From positions 390,566 to 454,565 of the forward strand of contig NZ_JAMXBE010000003.1 of NCBI RefSeq assembly GCF_024704835.1: a stretch of 64,000 bases of DNA, written 5' to 3'. This document shows, in pieces, positions 53,667 to 63,982 of this stretch; within the stretch, counting starts at the first letter, position 1, and each line of letters starts with the position of its first letter. Origin of the DNA: Parapedobacter tibetensis. GTDB taxonomy: Bacteria; Bacteroidota; Bacteroidia; Sphingobacteriales; Sphingobacteriaceae. The notes beneath the pieces were generated by a model. It was given only the letters and a program-made list of their open reading frames with translations. It searched no databases and was not told the origin of the DNA. The position numbers and the translations under genes were made by a program.

Positions 53667-54213
53667 AACGTTTAGTCGTTTGGCAAATAGATTAACTCCC
53701 TGTCAGCCTCTCAGAATATCCAGCGTTTATTTGCTTTTGCTATGCAATAGTATCGAAAATATCTGCGTGATGGAAATGGAAAGACAACCCATGCAATAAA
53801 AAAGGTATTTGGTTTATCTACTACATGCTGCGCAATACAAAACATAATGAACTCATTAATCCAAGCTATTTGCTGAAATTTTTATCCAAGGTCTTGTCGG
53901 CCATGTTGTCTGCATAAACCTCCGTATAGCACAACGTAAACATAATTTAAGACTAATGAATATACAATTTTTTTTTCGATGAAAACGGGACACCATGAAA
54001 AAAGTCAAAACTTAATTTGGAATTGTGGAAATGTATCCTTAAACTTACAACGAAATAAGACATCAGCCTAAACGTGTGTAAGATTCCAACTGGATGTATT
54101 TTCGGCTAATGTGTGCGGGGGTGAATGGCCCCAAGGGCATATTATAATGATTAAACCGATTTACATAAACCAACAGATCGACTAGGGGAATTAACATACA
54201 CCAATTAATATCT
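53667..54213. other. Gene-free AT-rich gap before the RHS operon
   Basis: No convincing open frame, repeat or hairpin was found in these 547 bases, which are AT-rich with poly-T near 53961. They probably hold the promoter of the RHS operon, but no clean -7 element was picked out. Confidence 0.5.
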
Positions 54214-54474
54214 ATGAAACCTATACCCACCTTTATAGCCTTGCTATGTGCATGTACCTTGCATCTATCCGCCCAGAAACTGCCGAACGGCAATACCGGC
54301 ATCGGCACCATTGACCCCCAAGCGAAGCTGGCCGTTGATGGCGACACCCTGGCCAAGGAAGTAAAAATGAAGACGGATATCACGGTGCCGGACTATGTCT
54401 TCGAGCCGGATTATGAGCTACCCACGGACATCCGCACACCACAACCGCATGTTCTTAACGTAAGATATATATGA
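54214..54474 (+). CDS. Truncated tail-fibre-like / GIGT-motif secreted protein
   Basis: This 86-residue protein has a signal peptide (FIALLCACTLHLSAQ), then NGNTGIGTIDPQAKLAVDGD and VKMKTDITVPDYVFEPDYEL. That is the common Bacteroidota pattern GNVGIGTxxPxxKLAVNG...VPDYVFEPDY. Normally this continues with a LPSLxEVExYIKEHKHLP C-terminal domain; here it ends after DIRTPQPHVLNVRYI. The stop overlaps the start of the RHS gene by four bases (ATGA), so it leads the RHS operon and may be either a relic or a small coupled leader protein. Confidence 0.65.
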   Translation: MKPIPTFIALLCACTLHLSAQKLPNGNTGIGTIDPQAKLAVDGDTLAKEVKMKTDITVPDYVFEPDYELPTDIRTPQPHVLNVRYI

Positions 54475-57400
54475 AAACTGGATTAGACAAAGGTAATATG
54501 TTTGCGGGGTGGGCTGTGTTCCTAATAACTCTGGTATCGGTGGGAATGCATGCCCAAGCGCAAACAGGCGAACATTTCCAAGCCTCGAAAGTGATTCCAC
54601 CATCTCCAACGGCAGCGTCATTGGTGAAGTTCGTGGATATTGAGGCAAGCCATTTCACGGGTGGGCACGGCCTCGGTGTTCCCTTATTGGATGAAAGTTC
54701 CGATAAAGTACCCATAAGGATAAGCCTTGAATATAATTCCGCAAACGGCATCAAAGTTTCCGATGAGGCAAGTTGGGTCGGATTGGGATGGGCCCTTTCT
54801 GACGGGGGTGGGGTTATCACCCGTTCGATCCGGGGGTTGGATGATTTTAAGACTGGCGGATACCCTTCGGCGACCGCACTTCCTCCGCACGATGAACACA
54901 ATTATGTCGAATCTCCCATTCTTGATCCCCAAGAGGCGCATGAAACCGGCCAATATTTCCGGCACGTTGGGAATCGAACGATAGATGCTGAGCCGGATGT
55001 TTTCTATTACAATTTCGCGGGAAATACGGGTAAGTTTTTTTTGGGCAAGCAGAGCATGGGGGACAGTATCTATGTGGAAAAGCAGAATAACCTCAAGATA
55101 GAACTGCTGGAAAGGGTCAATTCCGCGAGGTGGGCGATCACAGATCCGCAAGGTTACAAGTATTTTTTCGGAACGCCTGAAATTGCCGGGAGTTACTATA
55201 AAAATTCCGACCTGGCCAATTTCAGTGGCCTTGAGCCTAATTTTACCAACGCATACGATGAGTCCGAGAACGCTTGGTATCTGGATTCCATCATGGATCC
55301 CCAGGGGCAAACCGTGGTCCGCTTCCAATACGAACCCGGCCTAAGCCTGAGCGTGATCCAGGTGCACCAGAAACGTTATGATAGATTGGCGTTGGGGGGA
55401 TACACCCAAGAGATCGGGCCGATGGCAACCGTATACAATTTTACTTCCGCCAGCAGGCAAAGGATACAGAACGTGTATCTGCGGAAAATAACCTATGACA
55501 AAGGTAGTATCCTCTTCAGTAGGACCGTACGCGATGACGTGGAACCGGACCCCTTTTTGAACACTAATAGCTGGAAGCCCCAGAAATTATCCGAAATAGC
55601 GCAGTACGACCTAAACAATGCCTTGGTCCGAAAGTTTGTCTTTTCCTATAGTTATTTCAACGGTTCATATGCCGGGGCGAACCCGCACCAGTTCCTCCGC
55701 TTGAAACTGGATTCCATCGCTGAAGTCGGGCGGGACAATTCTTCTTCTCCCCCCTATCGTTTTTCCTACTTCCGTCCGCAGGAGCTTCCTTCCAAATATA
55801 GGAGGCAGATCGATGAATGGGGCTATTATTCTTCATTTGCCGGTTACACGATTCCCGGGGAGGTGGCGCCGACGCTTTTGCCGACCGTGACGGAGATTAA
55901 AGACGGTAGCCCCTGGACATTCCAGGGGGTCGATCGTTTAAGCGACAGCACGGGGATGTTCAGCAAGCGGGGCTTGCTTACTTCCGTTGTCTATCCAACG
56001 GGCGGAAGGACGGAATTCGATTACGAGCCGCATAGCCATCCTGTGACACCCTATCAGCATATCAGGAAGACCGAGATAGCCAAGGCCGATGGGTCCAATG
56101 CCTATTCGGAGACAATCGGTCATTTTACCTTGAGCCTCGGGCGGGAAGTGGCGCTCGACCTAACTTGTTATCCAATAGCTGACGACCGGATACCCGATGG
56201 ACAGGCTGTCGCCTACCTTCGGAACGGTTCAAACGCCATTATCGGAACGTTCTCCATTGCGAGCCCCAATGCCACGGTTTACCTGTCTTCCGGAGATTAC
56301 ACGATAGAGGTAATCTATCATCCGGAGTACGTGACTATCCTTTCCGCGTCGTCTACTTCGTATACAACGGTCAGGAATAAGGCAATCGGGGGGCTCCGCA
56401 TAAAATCGATATCGGAATATGCCCAAAATAATGCCCTTCTCCGGCAAAAGAAGTTTATATATAGCGTTGATGGCAGTCCGGACGGCTTCTCTTCTGCCAA
56501 GGTTACGTTCCCGAAAAGACATTACACGAGGGGTTGCAGCAAATATCTGCAGACCGAAGACGGATGGCTTTCGTCCCACGCGCTTTTCCTGATCAGAACG
56601 TCGTCTTCGGTAAATCCGCTGGGAGGGCATGCCCCGCCTTCCCATGTAACCTATTCCGATGTCTATGTTTTCGAAGGGGGCGGCAACGGGGATGGCCACA
56701 TACATTATAATTTCCACAATTTAGGTCCGGGGTTCACTTTCCAGGAACCGGAACTTCCACTTTCATTCTCGGGAGTTAATGGAAAGCTGAAATATATCGA
56801 ATATAAGGACGGTTCATGGAAATTGCTCAAACGGAAGGACTACGGATATCGGCAAATGCATGGGTCGTCCCTGAAAGCCGCAAAGTTTATGAAGCCAAAT
56901 ACGGATACAAGCCCCTTTTTTATTTATCAAGATGGCGACATACGCTATTATGACAACCTATCTGAATGGTGGGTGACCAGCGAAGAGGTAGAAACGGATT
57001 ACAGCCACGGAACGGTGATGGCGGTCCGCCAAAAATACTTCTACGGTAATTTGCTCCACAAGCAAATGACACGGAAAATGGTGTCCCAATCCAATTTGGA
57101 TACCATCTCCACCGTTTATAAATATCCCACCGACTTCACGTCCGCCCCATACATTCTTATGGTGGCCAAGAACATCATCTCTCCGGCAATCGTAAAGGAG
57201 CATCGGAGGAATGACGTAGCCTATCTTTGGGATAAGCAAAACTACCAGTTGTGGCCGGATGGTGTGATTGCGCCCGTATCGGAACAACAGAGCAGGGACG
57301 GGGTCAATTATAGGACTTTATTAAGGTATCATGCATACGACAGTAAAGGAAACGTGACGAGTTTTTCCAAGGACAATGATGCGCGTGTGTCTTTCGTTTG

Positions 57401-57773
57401 GGGCTACAATAAAACCTTGCCCATTGTTCAGGCGGTAAATGCCGATGGGCCAAACCTGTCGGCCAAGGCCGATGAGTCCGTCGTGGAATTGGGTTACGGG
57501 AATATCGACGCCTTTCTCTCTTCCGTGGGGGAAATGCAGACGAACGCACAGAAAACCCTTTGGTCGAATTTTAACCAAAAGCTGCGCCAAAAGCTTCCGG
57601 ATGACGTTACGTTAATGACATTTGCCTACCATCCGCAATATGGGCGGGTGTGCGCAACCGATGCGACCAATAGGCCCATGTATTATGAGTATGACGGCCT
57701 GGGGCGCCTATATGTTGTCAAGGATTTTGACGGATCGATTTTAGAGACCTATAAATACCAATACAAAAGATGA
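54471..57773 (+). CDS. Large secreted RHS/SpvB-like protein
   Basis: This 1,100-residue protein has a signal peptide (to about residue 31, HAQAQ). It starts with a SpvB/TcaC-like region (FTGGHGLGVPLLDESSDKVPIRISLEYNSANGIKVSDEASWVGLGWALSDGGGVITRSIRGL) and ends with an RHS/YD-repeat (YYEYDGLGRLYVVKDFDGSI). This is the Bacteroidota partner usually encoded before a DUF6443/RHS-core protein. Together such proteins are thought to form a shell around a C-terminal toxin. Its stop overlaps the next start by four bases. Confidence 0.88.
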   Translation: MKTGLDKGNMFAGWAVFLITLVSVGMHAQAQTGEHFQASKVIPPSPTAASLVKFVDIEASHFTGGHGLGVPLLDESSDKVPIRISLEYNSANGIKVSDEASWVGLGWALSDGGGVITRSIRGLDDFKTGGYPSATALPPHDEHNYVESPILDPQEAHETGQYFRHVGNRTIDAEPDVFYYNFAGNTGKFFLGKQSMGDSIYVEKQNNLKIELLERVNSARWAITDPQGYKYFFGTPEIAGSYYKNSDLANFSGLEPNFTNAYDESENAWYLDSIMDPQGQTVVRFQYEPGLSLSVIQVHQKRYDRLALGGYTQEIGPMATVYNFTSASRQRIQNVYLRKITYDKGSILFSRTVRDDVEPDPFLNTNSWKPQKLSEIAQYDLNNALVRKFVFSYSYFNGSYAGANPHQFLRLKLDSIAEVGRDNSSSPPYRFSYFRPQELPSKYRRQIDEWGYYSSFAGYTIPGEVAPTLLPTVTEIKDGSPWTFQGVDRLSDSTGMFSKRGLLTSVVYPTGGRTEFDYEPHSHPVTPYQHIRKTEIAKADGSNAYSETIGHFTLSLGREVALDLTCYPIADDRIPDGQAVAYLRNGSNAIIGTFSIASPNATVYLSSGDYTIEVIYHPEYVTILSASSTSYTTVRNKAIGGLRIKSISEYAQNNALLRQKKFIYSVDGSPDGFSSAKVTFPKRHYTRGCSKYLQTEDGWLSSHALFLIRTSSSVNPLGGHAPPSHVTYSDVYVFEGGGNGDGHIHYNFHNLGPGFTFQEPELPLSFSGVNGKLKYIEYKDGSWKLLKRKDYGYRQMHGSSLKAAKFMKPNTDTSPFFIYQDGDIRYYDNLSEWWVTSEEVETDYSHGTVMAVRQKYFYGNLLHKQMTRKMVSQSNLDTISTVYKYPTDFTSAPYILMVAKNIISPAIVKEHRRNDVAYLWDKQNYQLWPDGVIAPVSEQQSRDGVNYRTLLRYHAYDSKGNVTSFSKDNDARVSFVWGYNKTLPIVQAVNADGPNLSAKADESVVELGYGNIDAFLSSVGEMQTNAQKTLWSNFNQKLRQKLPDDVTLMTFAYHPQYGRVCATDATNRPMYYEYDGLGRLYVVKDFDGSILETYKYQYKR

Positions 57774-60700
57774 ATGCCATGGTAAAGCTGCCCATACAGT
57801 TCTTGGCGATAGCCGCCATGATATGCCTGACTTTTTTTGCAAAAGGGCAAGGCCAAAAAGGCCATATCGAAATCACGGGCCCGTCGGTCGTCAATCTTAA
57901 TGAAGAGGTAGAGTATCGCATTGTTTTCCGAAACAGGAACGGTGCCATTATACATGCCCCTTTTCCCGATTCCTACACCTGGGCATATTCTCTGGGCGCC
58001 GGCCCTTTAGTCACGGTGGAGGAAGAGCCTTACCGTATAAAGCTTAGGTGGACCCAATTGGGGGAGTTTGAGTTCGACTATCTTTTGTACACAGAGGGTG
58101 ACCATCCTGATTTCCTATACATCAGTGCCGATGTGACTTTGGATGTTTTGGTGGTTGATCCGGGAAGACCGATTTTATCAGCGGCAAACGGGGGAGTGTT
58201 ACCGGTGAACGGCACAACGGTGCTCTCGGTTACGAACGGCCCTTTTAATTCCTATGTGTGGAAGCGTGAAAACGGAACGGTCATAAGCGGGGCCACCGGG
58301 GCGTCGTACACGACCAACCTGCCCGGGGGGTACATGCTGCAAGCAACGAAGGCCGGCAAAACCCATGTTTCCGGTGTCTTCCGGGTTTATAGCCAAGCGG
58401 CCGTAGCCAATCGGAACTCGGTCACAAAAAGTGTCGTCAAAAAAAGCGGGCTGGGATCCTTTTTGGATGTGGAGGCTCTAACCATCGCAGACAGGAACAA
58501 AACAATTGCATACTACGATGATTTGGGCAGGGAAGAACAGGTTGTTTCCTGGCAGGCCTCGCCCTTGGGCAAGGACATTGTGCAATCACAGACCTATGAT
58601 AACATTGGCCGCCCGCACCTGACGTTCGCTCCGTACATGCAAGGATCCGACGGGGCATATAAGCCCAACGCCCTTCCAAACGTACGGCCAAACTATGGCA
58701 TGGGGGATTATATGTCCGGTGAGCATTTCAAGTTTTACCAGAATCCTGCGGGTGTACAAGACGGCCGGCCGTTCGGTGAAACGGTCCATGAGCGTTCGCC
58801 GTTGGGCAGGGAGGAGTTTACATACGGCCCCGGGGAAGACTGGAAGAATGAAAAGAGGTCTGTGCGCACCGTGAATTCGCTTAATTCGCACGGCACGGGC
58901 GACTATGACGAGAAAGTCATCTGCTGGCGCATCGCCGCCAACGGCCTTCCCTATCGATACCATTTCTATACCAATGCAAGCAATGGCTATTATGAAAGCG
59001 GTAAGCTGTCCGTGAGAAGCCTTATCGATGAGGAAGGCCTGGAAACGCGGGAATACGTCACCTCCGGGGGGCAGACGGTGCTGCGGAAAGTCCAGCGGAC
59101 ACGGAACCGGACGCAGCTGGGGAACAGGGGGCACTGGACGCAGACCTATTATATTTATGACGACTACGGGAACCTTGTTTTTGTCCTTCCACCGGACCTG
59201 TCGGATCGCTTATCGCAAAGCGACAGTTCGGTTCCGACCGAAGCGGAATTGCTGGAATCTGCGTATTGGTATAAATATGACCTCAGGAACAGGCTGATAG
59301 AAAAGAAGATCCCGGCCAGTGGGTGGCGGCATATGGTATATGACAGGCGTGACAGGCTTGTGCTCGAACAGGACGCCAACCAGCGGCCGCAGGGGAAATG
59401 GGGATTTATAAAGTACGACGTTTTCGGGAGGGTCGCGCAAACAGGGATTTACAATTCAACCCTGAACAGGGTGTCGCTGCAGTCCCAATTGGACGCGTCC
59501 AATGCCCCCCTTTGGGTGGGCAGGCTTAACGCCTCGGAATATACAAACCTGGCTTTCCCTACCACGAACATGGCTGTGTATGTTACAAATTACTACGATA
59601 CGTACGGTTTTACGGGCGTTGCCGGCTTGCCCGCTATCGATTTTAGCCCGAGTCCGAAGACAAAGGCATTGCTGACGGGCACGAGGGTTGGCAAGGATGA
59701 TGGGTCAGCCCCCCTGCTGACCGTTTACTATTATGATGACAAGGGGCGATTAAGGCAGACCGCCGGCCAGAATCATTTGGGCGGAACCGATTACGTTACC
59801 GACCTCTACAATTTCCCCGGGCAATTGCTCCAGTCCACAAGGAAACACATTGCCCAGGGCCAGACAACGACGCTCGTAACGGGATACGGTTATGATCACG
59901 CTGGCAGATTATTAAGCACATCCCATACAATCAATAATCAGGAAAAGGTTATTTTATCCAAAAATGAGTATAACGAGATTGGCGAGCTGAAGAAAAAGTC
60001 CCTTGGGGGAAACAGCTTGGGGACCTCTTTTTTGACGGGCATTGATTATGTGCACAATATCCGCGGCTGGTTGGAAAGTGCCAGTTCCCCATATTTTACG
60101 TTTAGTCTGAAATACAATAATCCCACAAATACGGGGATCGCATATTATAATGGAAATATTTCGGAGCAACATTGGGTGCAATCGGGGCAGGTCAGCAAGT
60201 ATTTCACCTACACCTACGATGCACTGCACCGGCTTGTTGACGGGAACAGTGCCGGAAACATGCGTGAGCAATTGACCTATGATTTGATGGGGAACATCAC
60301 TACGTTGAAAAGAGATAACCATGCTAGCGGAATTTCGTATACCTATACCGGAAATCGATTGGTAAATCTTTCTGGGGCGGTATCCGGAAACTATGCTTAC
60401 GACCCAAACGGAAATGCGACCTCCGACCGTACAGGAATGGCTTTTGCCTATAATTTCCTCAATCTGCCGAAAACGGCAGATAAGACGGGCATGAGTATAA
60501 GCTATATGTATGATGCATTGGGTATAAAGCTCCGGAAAACTTCAACAATCAGTGGGAGCACCACTATCCGCAATTACCTGGAGGGCATCGAGTACAACGG
60601 CAACGCGATCGACCTGATCCATACGGGAGAAGGGATTGCCCTGCGAAGTGGCAGCAGTTATGTGTACCAATTCAATCTGACGGACCATTTGGGGAATGTC

Positions 60701-61720
60701 CGTGCTACAATCAAGCGGTCCGGCAGCAACGTGCAGGTACTGCAGCAGGATGACTACTACCCGTTCGGTTCGCTAAAAACACCGCGCGCCCTTGTTTCGA
60801 GCCCGGAGAATAAGTATCTTTATAACGGAAAAGAGAGGCAGGATGAACTTGGGGGCCAGTACGACTACGGGGCACGGTTCTACGATCCGGTGATCGGGAG
60901 GTGGGGAGCCGTGGATCCGTTGGCGGAAATGTATTCATCATTTACACCATATACCTATGTCGGCAACAATCCTATATTGTATTATGACCCCAATGGTATG
61001 TACCGTGTAGATGCAAATGGAAACATCACGATTGATGATCCTGATGAGATTTCCAGTTTTATGAGCTATATGAACAGCAATAGTAACGTATCAATATCCG
61101 ATATGTCGAATCATGTAATCAGTGCGGGAAATGGATTCAGTTGGGAGTTGGATGAGGTTACAGTGACAGGAAGGGCCTCTTATGAAAGTGGGAATTGGGT
61201 TGCTAATGCTCAGGGTCAGGTAGCAAATGCTGTGGGTCAAATGGGTAATATAAATTCAATCGGCACAGAATACCTTAGGTTTGAACAACCATCTGGCGGG
61301 ATGGGAGGATTGTTGGGGGCCGGAGTCGGAGCTGCATTATCTGCTGGTTCACATCTCATGTACAATAAGGCGAGCTGGTACAGCTTGCGACAGATGAAAT
61401 CATATTCCCAGACGTTCAATGGCAACCAGCGTACTGGAGGAAAAAGCATTGGAAAGGCATTGAGTAATGAGCTACGCGTGGGAGGTTATCTATTGGGAGC
61501 TTACAATGCATTGAATGTACAAAACCAGCTCAATACAGGGCAGATAAATGGAGCACAATACGCACTTGAACAAGGCTCCAATGCTTTTTCAACGTTGGGG
61601 GGTATTTATGGCGCTTCATGGGGAGTAGGTTGGGAAATCGGCCGTGCAATTACCAATATTCCTGGTTATCACGAAAGTGTAAGAGTTCCGGCTCAAAGAT
61701 TTTTAGGTATAAGACGTTGA
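57770..61720 (+). CDS. RHS repeat-associated core protein with variable C-terminal toxin-like tail
   Basis: This 1,316-residue protein has a signal peptide (to about residue 27), Ig/PKD-like N-terminal domains (about 30-200), a DUF6443-like segment (VVSWQASPLGKDIVQSQTYD, about 260-310), many YD/RHS repeats, and the RHS core near 1000-1078 (YNGKERQDELGGQYDYGARFYDPVIGRWGAVDP...NNPILYYDPNGM). After PNGM comes a 237-residue tail with LDEVTVTGRA and glycine-rich hydrophobic stretches (GGLLGAGVGAALSAGSH; STLGGIYGASWGVGWEIG). Sampled GC falls from about 67% in the repeats to about 35% in the tail, typical of exchanged toxin tips. The tail's activity is unknown. Confidence 0.88.
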   Translation: MNAMVKLPIQFLAIAAMICLTFFAKGQGQKGHIEITGPSVVNLNEEVEYRIVFRNRNGAIIHAPFPDSYTWAYSLGAGPLVTVEEEPYRIKLRWTQLGEFEFDYLLYTEGDHPDFLYISADVTLDVLVVDPGRPILSAANGGVLPVNGTTVLSVTNGPFNSYVWKRENGTVISGATGASYTTNLPGGYMLQATKAGKTHVSGVFRVYSQAAVANRNSVTKSVVKKSGLGSFLDVEALTIADRNKTIAYYDDLGREEQVVSWQASPLGKDIVQSQTYDNIGRPHLTFAPYMQGSDGAYKPNALPNVRPNYGMGDYMSGEHFKFYQNPAGVQDGRPFGETVHERSPLGREEFTYGPGEDWKNEKRSVRTVNSLNSHGTGDYDEKVICWRIAANGLPYRYHFYTNASNGYYESGKLSVRSLIDEEGLETREYVTSGGQTVLRKVQRTRNRTQLGNRGHWTQTYYIYDDYGNLVFVLPPDLSDRLSQSDSSVPTEAELLESAYWYKYDLRNRLIEKKIPASGWRHMVYDRRDRLVLEQDANQRPQGKWGFIKYDVFGRVAQTGIYNSTLNRVSLQSQLDASNAPLWVGRLNASEYTNLAFPTTNMAVYVTNYYDTYGFTGVAGLPAIDFSPSPKTKALLTGTRVGKDDGSAPLLTVYYYDDKGRLRQTAGQNHLGGTDYVTDLYNFPGQLLQSTRKHIAQGQTTTLVTGYGYDHAGRLLSTSHTINNQEKVILSKNEYNEIGELKKKSLGGNSLGTSFLTGIDYVHNIRGWLESASSPYFTFSLKYNNPTNTGIAYYNGNISEQHWVQSGQVSKYFTYTYDALHRLVDGNSAGNMREQLTYDLMGNITTLKRDNHASGISYTYTGNRLVNLSGAVSGNYAYDPNGNATSDRTGMAFAYNFLNLPKTADKTGMSISYMYDALGIKLRKTSTISGSTTIRNYLEGIEYNGNAIDLIHTGEGIALRSGSSYVYQFNLTDHLGNVRATIKRSGSNVQVLQQDDYYPFGSLKTPRALVSSPENKYLYNGKERQDELGGQYDYGARFYDPVIGRWGAVDPLAEMYSSFTPYTYVGNNPILYYDPNGMYRVDANGNITIDDPDEISSFMSYMNSNSNVSISDMSNHVISAGNGFSWELDEVTVTGRASYESGNWVANAQGQVANAVGQMGNINSIGTEYLRFEQPSGGMGGLLGAGVGAALSAGSHLMYNKASWYSLRQMKSYSQTFNGNQRTGGKSIGKALSNELRVGGYLLGAYNALNVQNQLNTGQINGAQYALEQGSNAFSTLGGIYGASWGVGWEIGRAITNIPGYHESVRVPAQRFLGIRR

Positions 61721-61726
61721 TATAAA

Positions 61727-62296
61727 ATGACTAATCCGAATATTGTTGTAAATCCCGAACGAATTTCGTTAACTAAAAAGCAGCTTCTTTGGCATTATTC
61801 CGTTCCATTCTTTTTTCTTATCGTCCCCTTGGCAAACTTGTGGAGTATAATACAACACTATGTTTTTGACGATTATAAGGGAGTGGTAGAGCCAAAAGAC
61901 CTTCTTTTGATATCCGTTATATTTATTTTCGTGGCAATCTTGCTTTTCTTTTTGCAGCGAAATCGATTGAAATTCAAAGAGTTCAGAACGTATTTTACAG
62001 ATAGTTCCTTTGATAAAGCACTAAGTAAGACATCGGGTGATTTGAAGTGGATAGTTCTCGAAAAGAAAAGAAATTATGTAAGGGCTTATAGGGATTGGAG
62101 TTGGTCGGGTAGCTGGGGGGAATTGATTACTATAAAGAAAGATAAGGGACGAGTTTTGATTAATAGCATTTGCAATCCTGACGCGATGTTCATTTCTGCT
62201 ATTTCTTATGGCTGGAATAAAAAGAATGTCAGAACCTTCATTGACAATCTATCAAGCCAATCGGAGGAGGGCGATATGATACCCGATAATGGTTGA
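61727..62296 (+). CDS. Two-helix membrane protein, candidate RHS immunity protein
   Basis: This 189-residue protein starts six bases after the RHS toxin gene. It has two membrane helices (about residues 28-48 and 62-82) and a basic C-terminal cytoplasmic domain with KWIVLEKKRNYVRAYRDWSWSG. The place is that of an immunity gene in polymorphic toxin systems, and its AT-rich composition matches the toxin tail. No known immunity family was recognised. Confidence 0.7.
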   Translation: MTNPNIVVNPERISLTKKQLLWHYSVPFFFLIVPLANLWSIIQHYVFDDYKGVVEPKDLLLISVIFIFVAILLFFLQRNRLKFKEFRTYFTDSSFDKALSKTSGDLKWIVLEKKRNYVRAYRDWSWSGSWGELITIKKDKGRVLINSICNPDAMFISAISYGWNKKNVRTFIDNLSSQSEEGDMIPDNG

Positions 62297-62335
62297 AAAC
62301 TAGAATATAGGAATAAAAGCCCGGCCGTCCAGACG

Positions 62336-62355
62336 GAGGGCACTGAAAAAGTCCC
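62336..62355. repeat. Possible IS terminal repeat
   Basis: The complement reads GGGACTTTTTCAGTGCCCTC, resembling ends I have seen beside IS1182-type elements. The partner end would lie beyond 64000, so this cannot be confirmed here. Confidence 0.25.
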
Positions 62356-62379
62356 TCATTTATGGGACGGCTTAACAGA

Positions 62380-62419
62380 AACGATCAAGTGGAACATGGT
62401 TTTACTTGATCGTTTTTTT
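62380..62419 (+). terminator. Rho-independent terminator after the RHS/immunity operon
   Basis: AACGATCAAGT pairs exactly with ACTTGATCGTT over a 13-base loop and is followed by a T-run. It lies between the immunity-like gene and the transposase and may serve either side. Confidence 0.8.
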
Positions 62420-62538
62420 ATTTCCCGATTTCGATATTTCGGGCTACCGACTGATTTTGGAGGCCAGTATGGGTTCCTGGCACTCCAATCTTTCTTTGGG
62501 CAAAAGGTTGGAATCAGATGAAAGCCCGGATTTCGGGA

Positions 62539-63982
62539 TTATTCAATCAATTTCAGGATCCTTTTCAGGTTTACTGCAAAGATTGCCATGGCCCCCTGCA
62601 TTTCCATGTTCCCAATACCATAGGAGTTTGCCCGTCCGTATCCATGTACGTTTTTTAGCTCACTATTCTTTGCCCCTATCTTGTATCGTTCCCTGGTTTT
62701 CTGTTTGTAATGGTCGGTTTCCTGAAAGTCCATCTGTTCTTTGTGGAGGTCGGATTTTATGGTTACCGAATAGGTTTTGCTCTTAGCTCCGGGCTTGTAA
62801 CAGTTTTCCCTCAGGGGACAGACCTTGCATTTTTCCACGTCAAAGTAATAGGTGTCCGCTTGGTTTTTCCCCCTGTCTTTCTTTCCCTGGCGGGCCTTCC
62901 TGATGGCCTGCCGGGCAAACGAACATCCCGGCATCCTTGTTGTAATCGAACATCTTTTCATCCTTTCTGGTGCCCTGGGTAATGGAAGGGGTAAGCCTGG
63001 CAACGATCCTGATACCCCGGTCGCTGCCCAATTTCAGGTTTTCTTTGCCTGAATAAGCTGCATCGCCGATGACCGTATCTATTTCCACCCCATTCTGCCG
63101 GCTGATCCCTAAAAGCTCGGGCAGTTCCGGACCATCCGCTTTTTCCCCCGAGGTAACCACCGCAGCCGTGATGATACGTTCCTCGGTCATGGCAAGATGG
63201 ATCTTGTAACCGAAGAATTTGCTATCTGCTGACTTATGGCCGGTCTTGGCATCCATGTCCCTGGAAAGCGTATAGTGCTCCCGGGTGTCCTCAACCGTTT
63301 CTTTTAACAGGTTCAACTTCTCTTTGACCGCAGGGGTTTCGCCCAAGGCCCTGTCCGACTCGATCCGTTCCTGTAACTCCCTGCAATAGGCAATCTCTTT
63401 CCCAAGGTCACCCGACTCATTCTTTTCGGGCATCCGGCCCTTCATACCCCCGTCTATGGCATAAACCGCTTTGCGGAGCAGCTTTGATCGCTCCCTAAGG
63501 ACATCAAGGGCAGAATGCGGGTTCGATCTGGACAGCGAATGGGTGGCATCTACGATGATCGACTTGGATTTGATGATATCCTTTTCAATCGCAAGGCAGA
63601 CTGTTTTGTTAATCAAGAGGTTTAACAGATCCGTGTCTTTCAGTCTAAGTTTGCGGAACTTGGTCAGCGAGCTGGGATTGATCACATCATCTTCCGGTGC
63701 CATCTCCAGAAAATATTTGAAGGACATATCGTAGCGGGAGCGCTCAACGACATCTACGTCTGAAATACAATAGATGGTCTTCAGCAACAGGTATTTGAAC
63801 ATACGGATAGGGCTCTCCGCTGTACGTCCGTTGTTGTGGCAGTACTTCTCAAGCAGTTCATCGTATATAAAACTGAAGTCTATCAGGTCGTTGATCTTTC
63901 GAAGAAGGTTATCTTTGGGAACGATCAGATCATACAGCCCCGAGTAGGAACTGAACTGAATCTTTTGTTGGTAAGCAAGCAT
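62539..63982 (-). pseudogene. IS1182-family transposase, frameshifted
   Basis: The first frame, from the ATG at 63982, gives the N-terminal IS1182 region (IQFSSYSGLYDLIVPKDNLLRKINDLIDFSFIYDEL), the DDE region with VDATHSLSRSNP and IGDAAYSGKENL, and FVCPAGH. The rest (AIRKARQGKKDRGKNQADTYYFDVEKC, CPLRENC, and the end LKRILKLIE) is in another frame, with the switch near 62925. Relatives have one frame there, so the gene is probably inactive. A short deletion between GGCCAT repeats could explain it. The upstream IS end is at or beyond the window edge. Confidence 0.82.
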
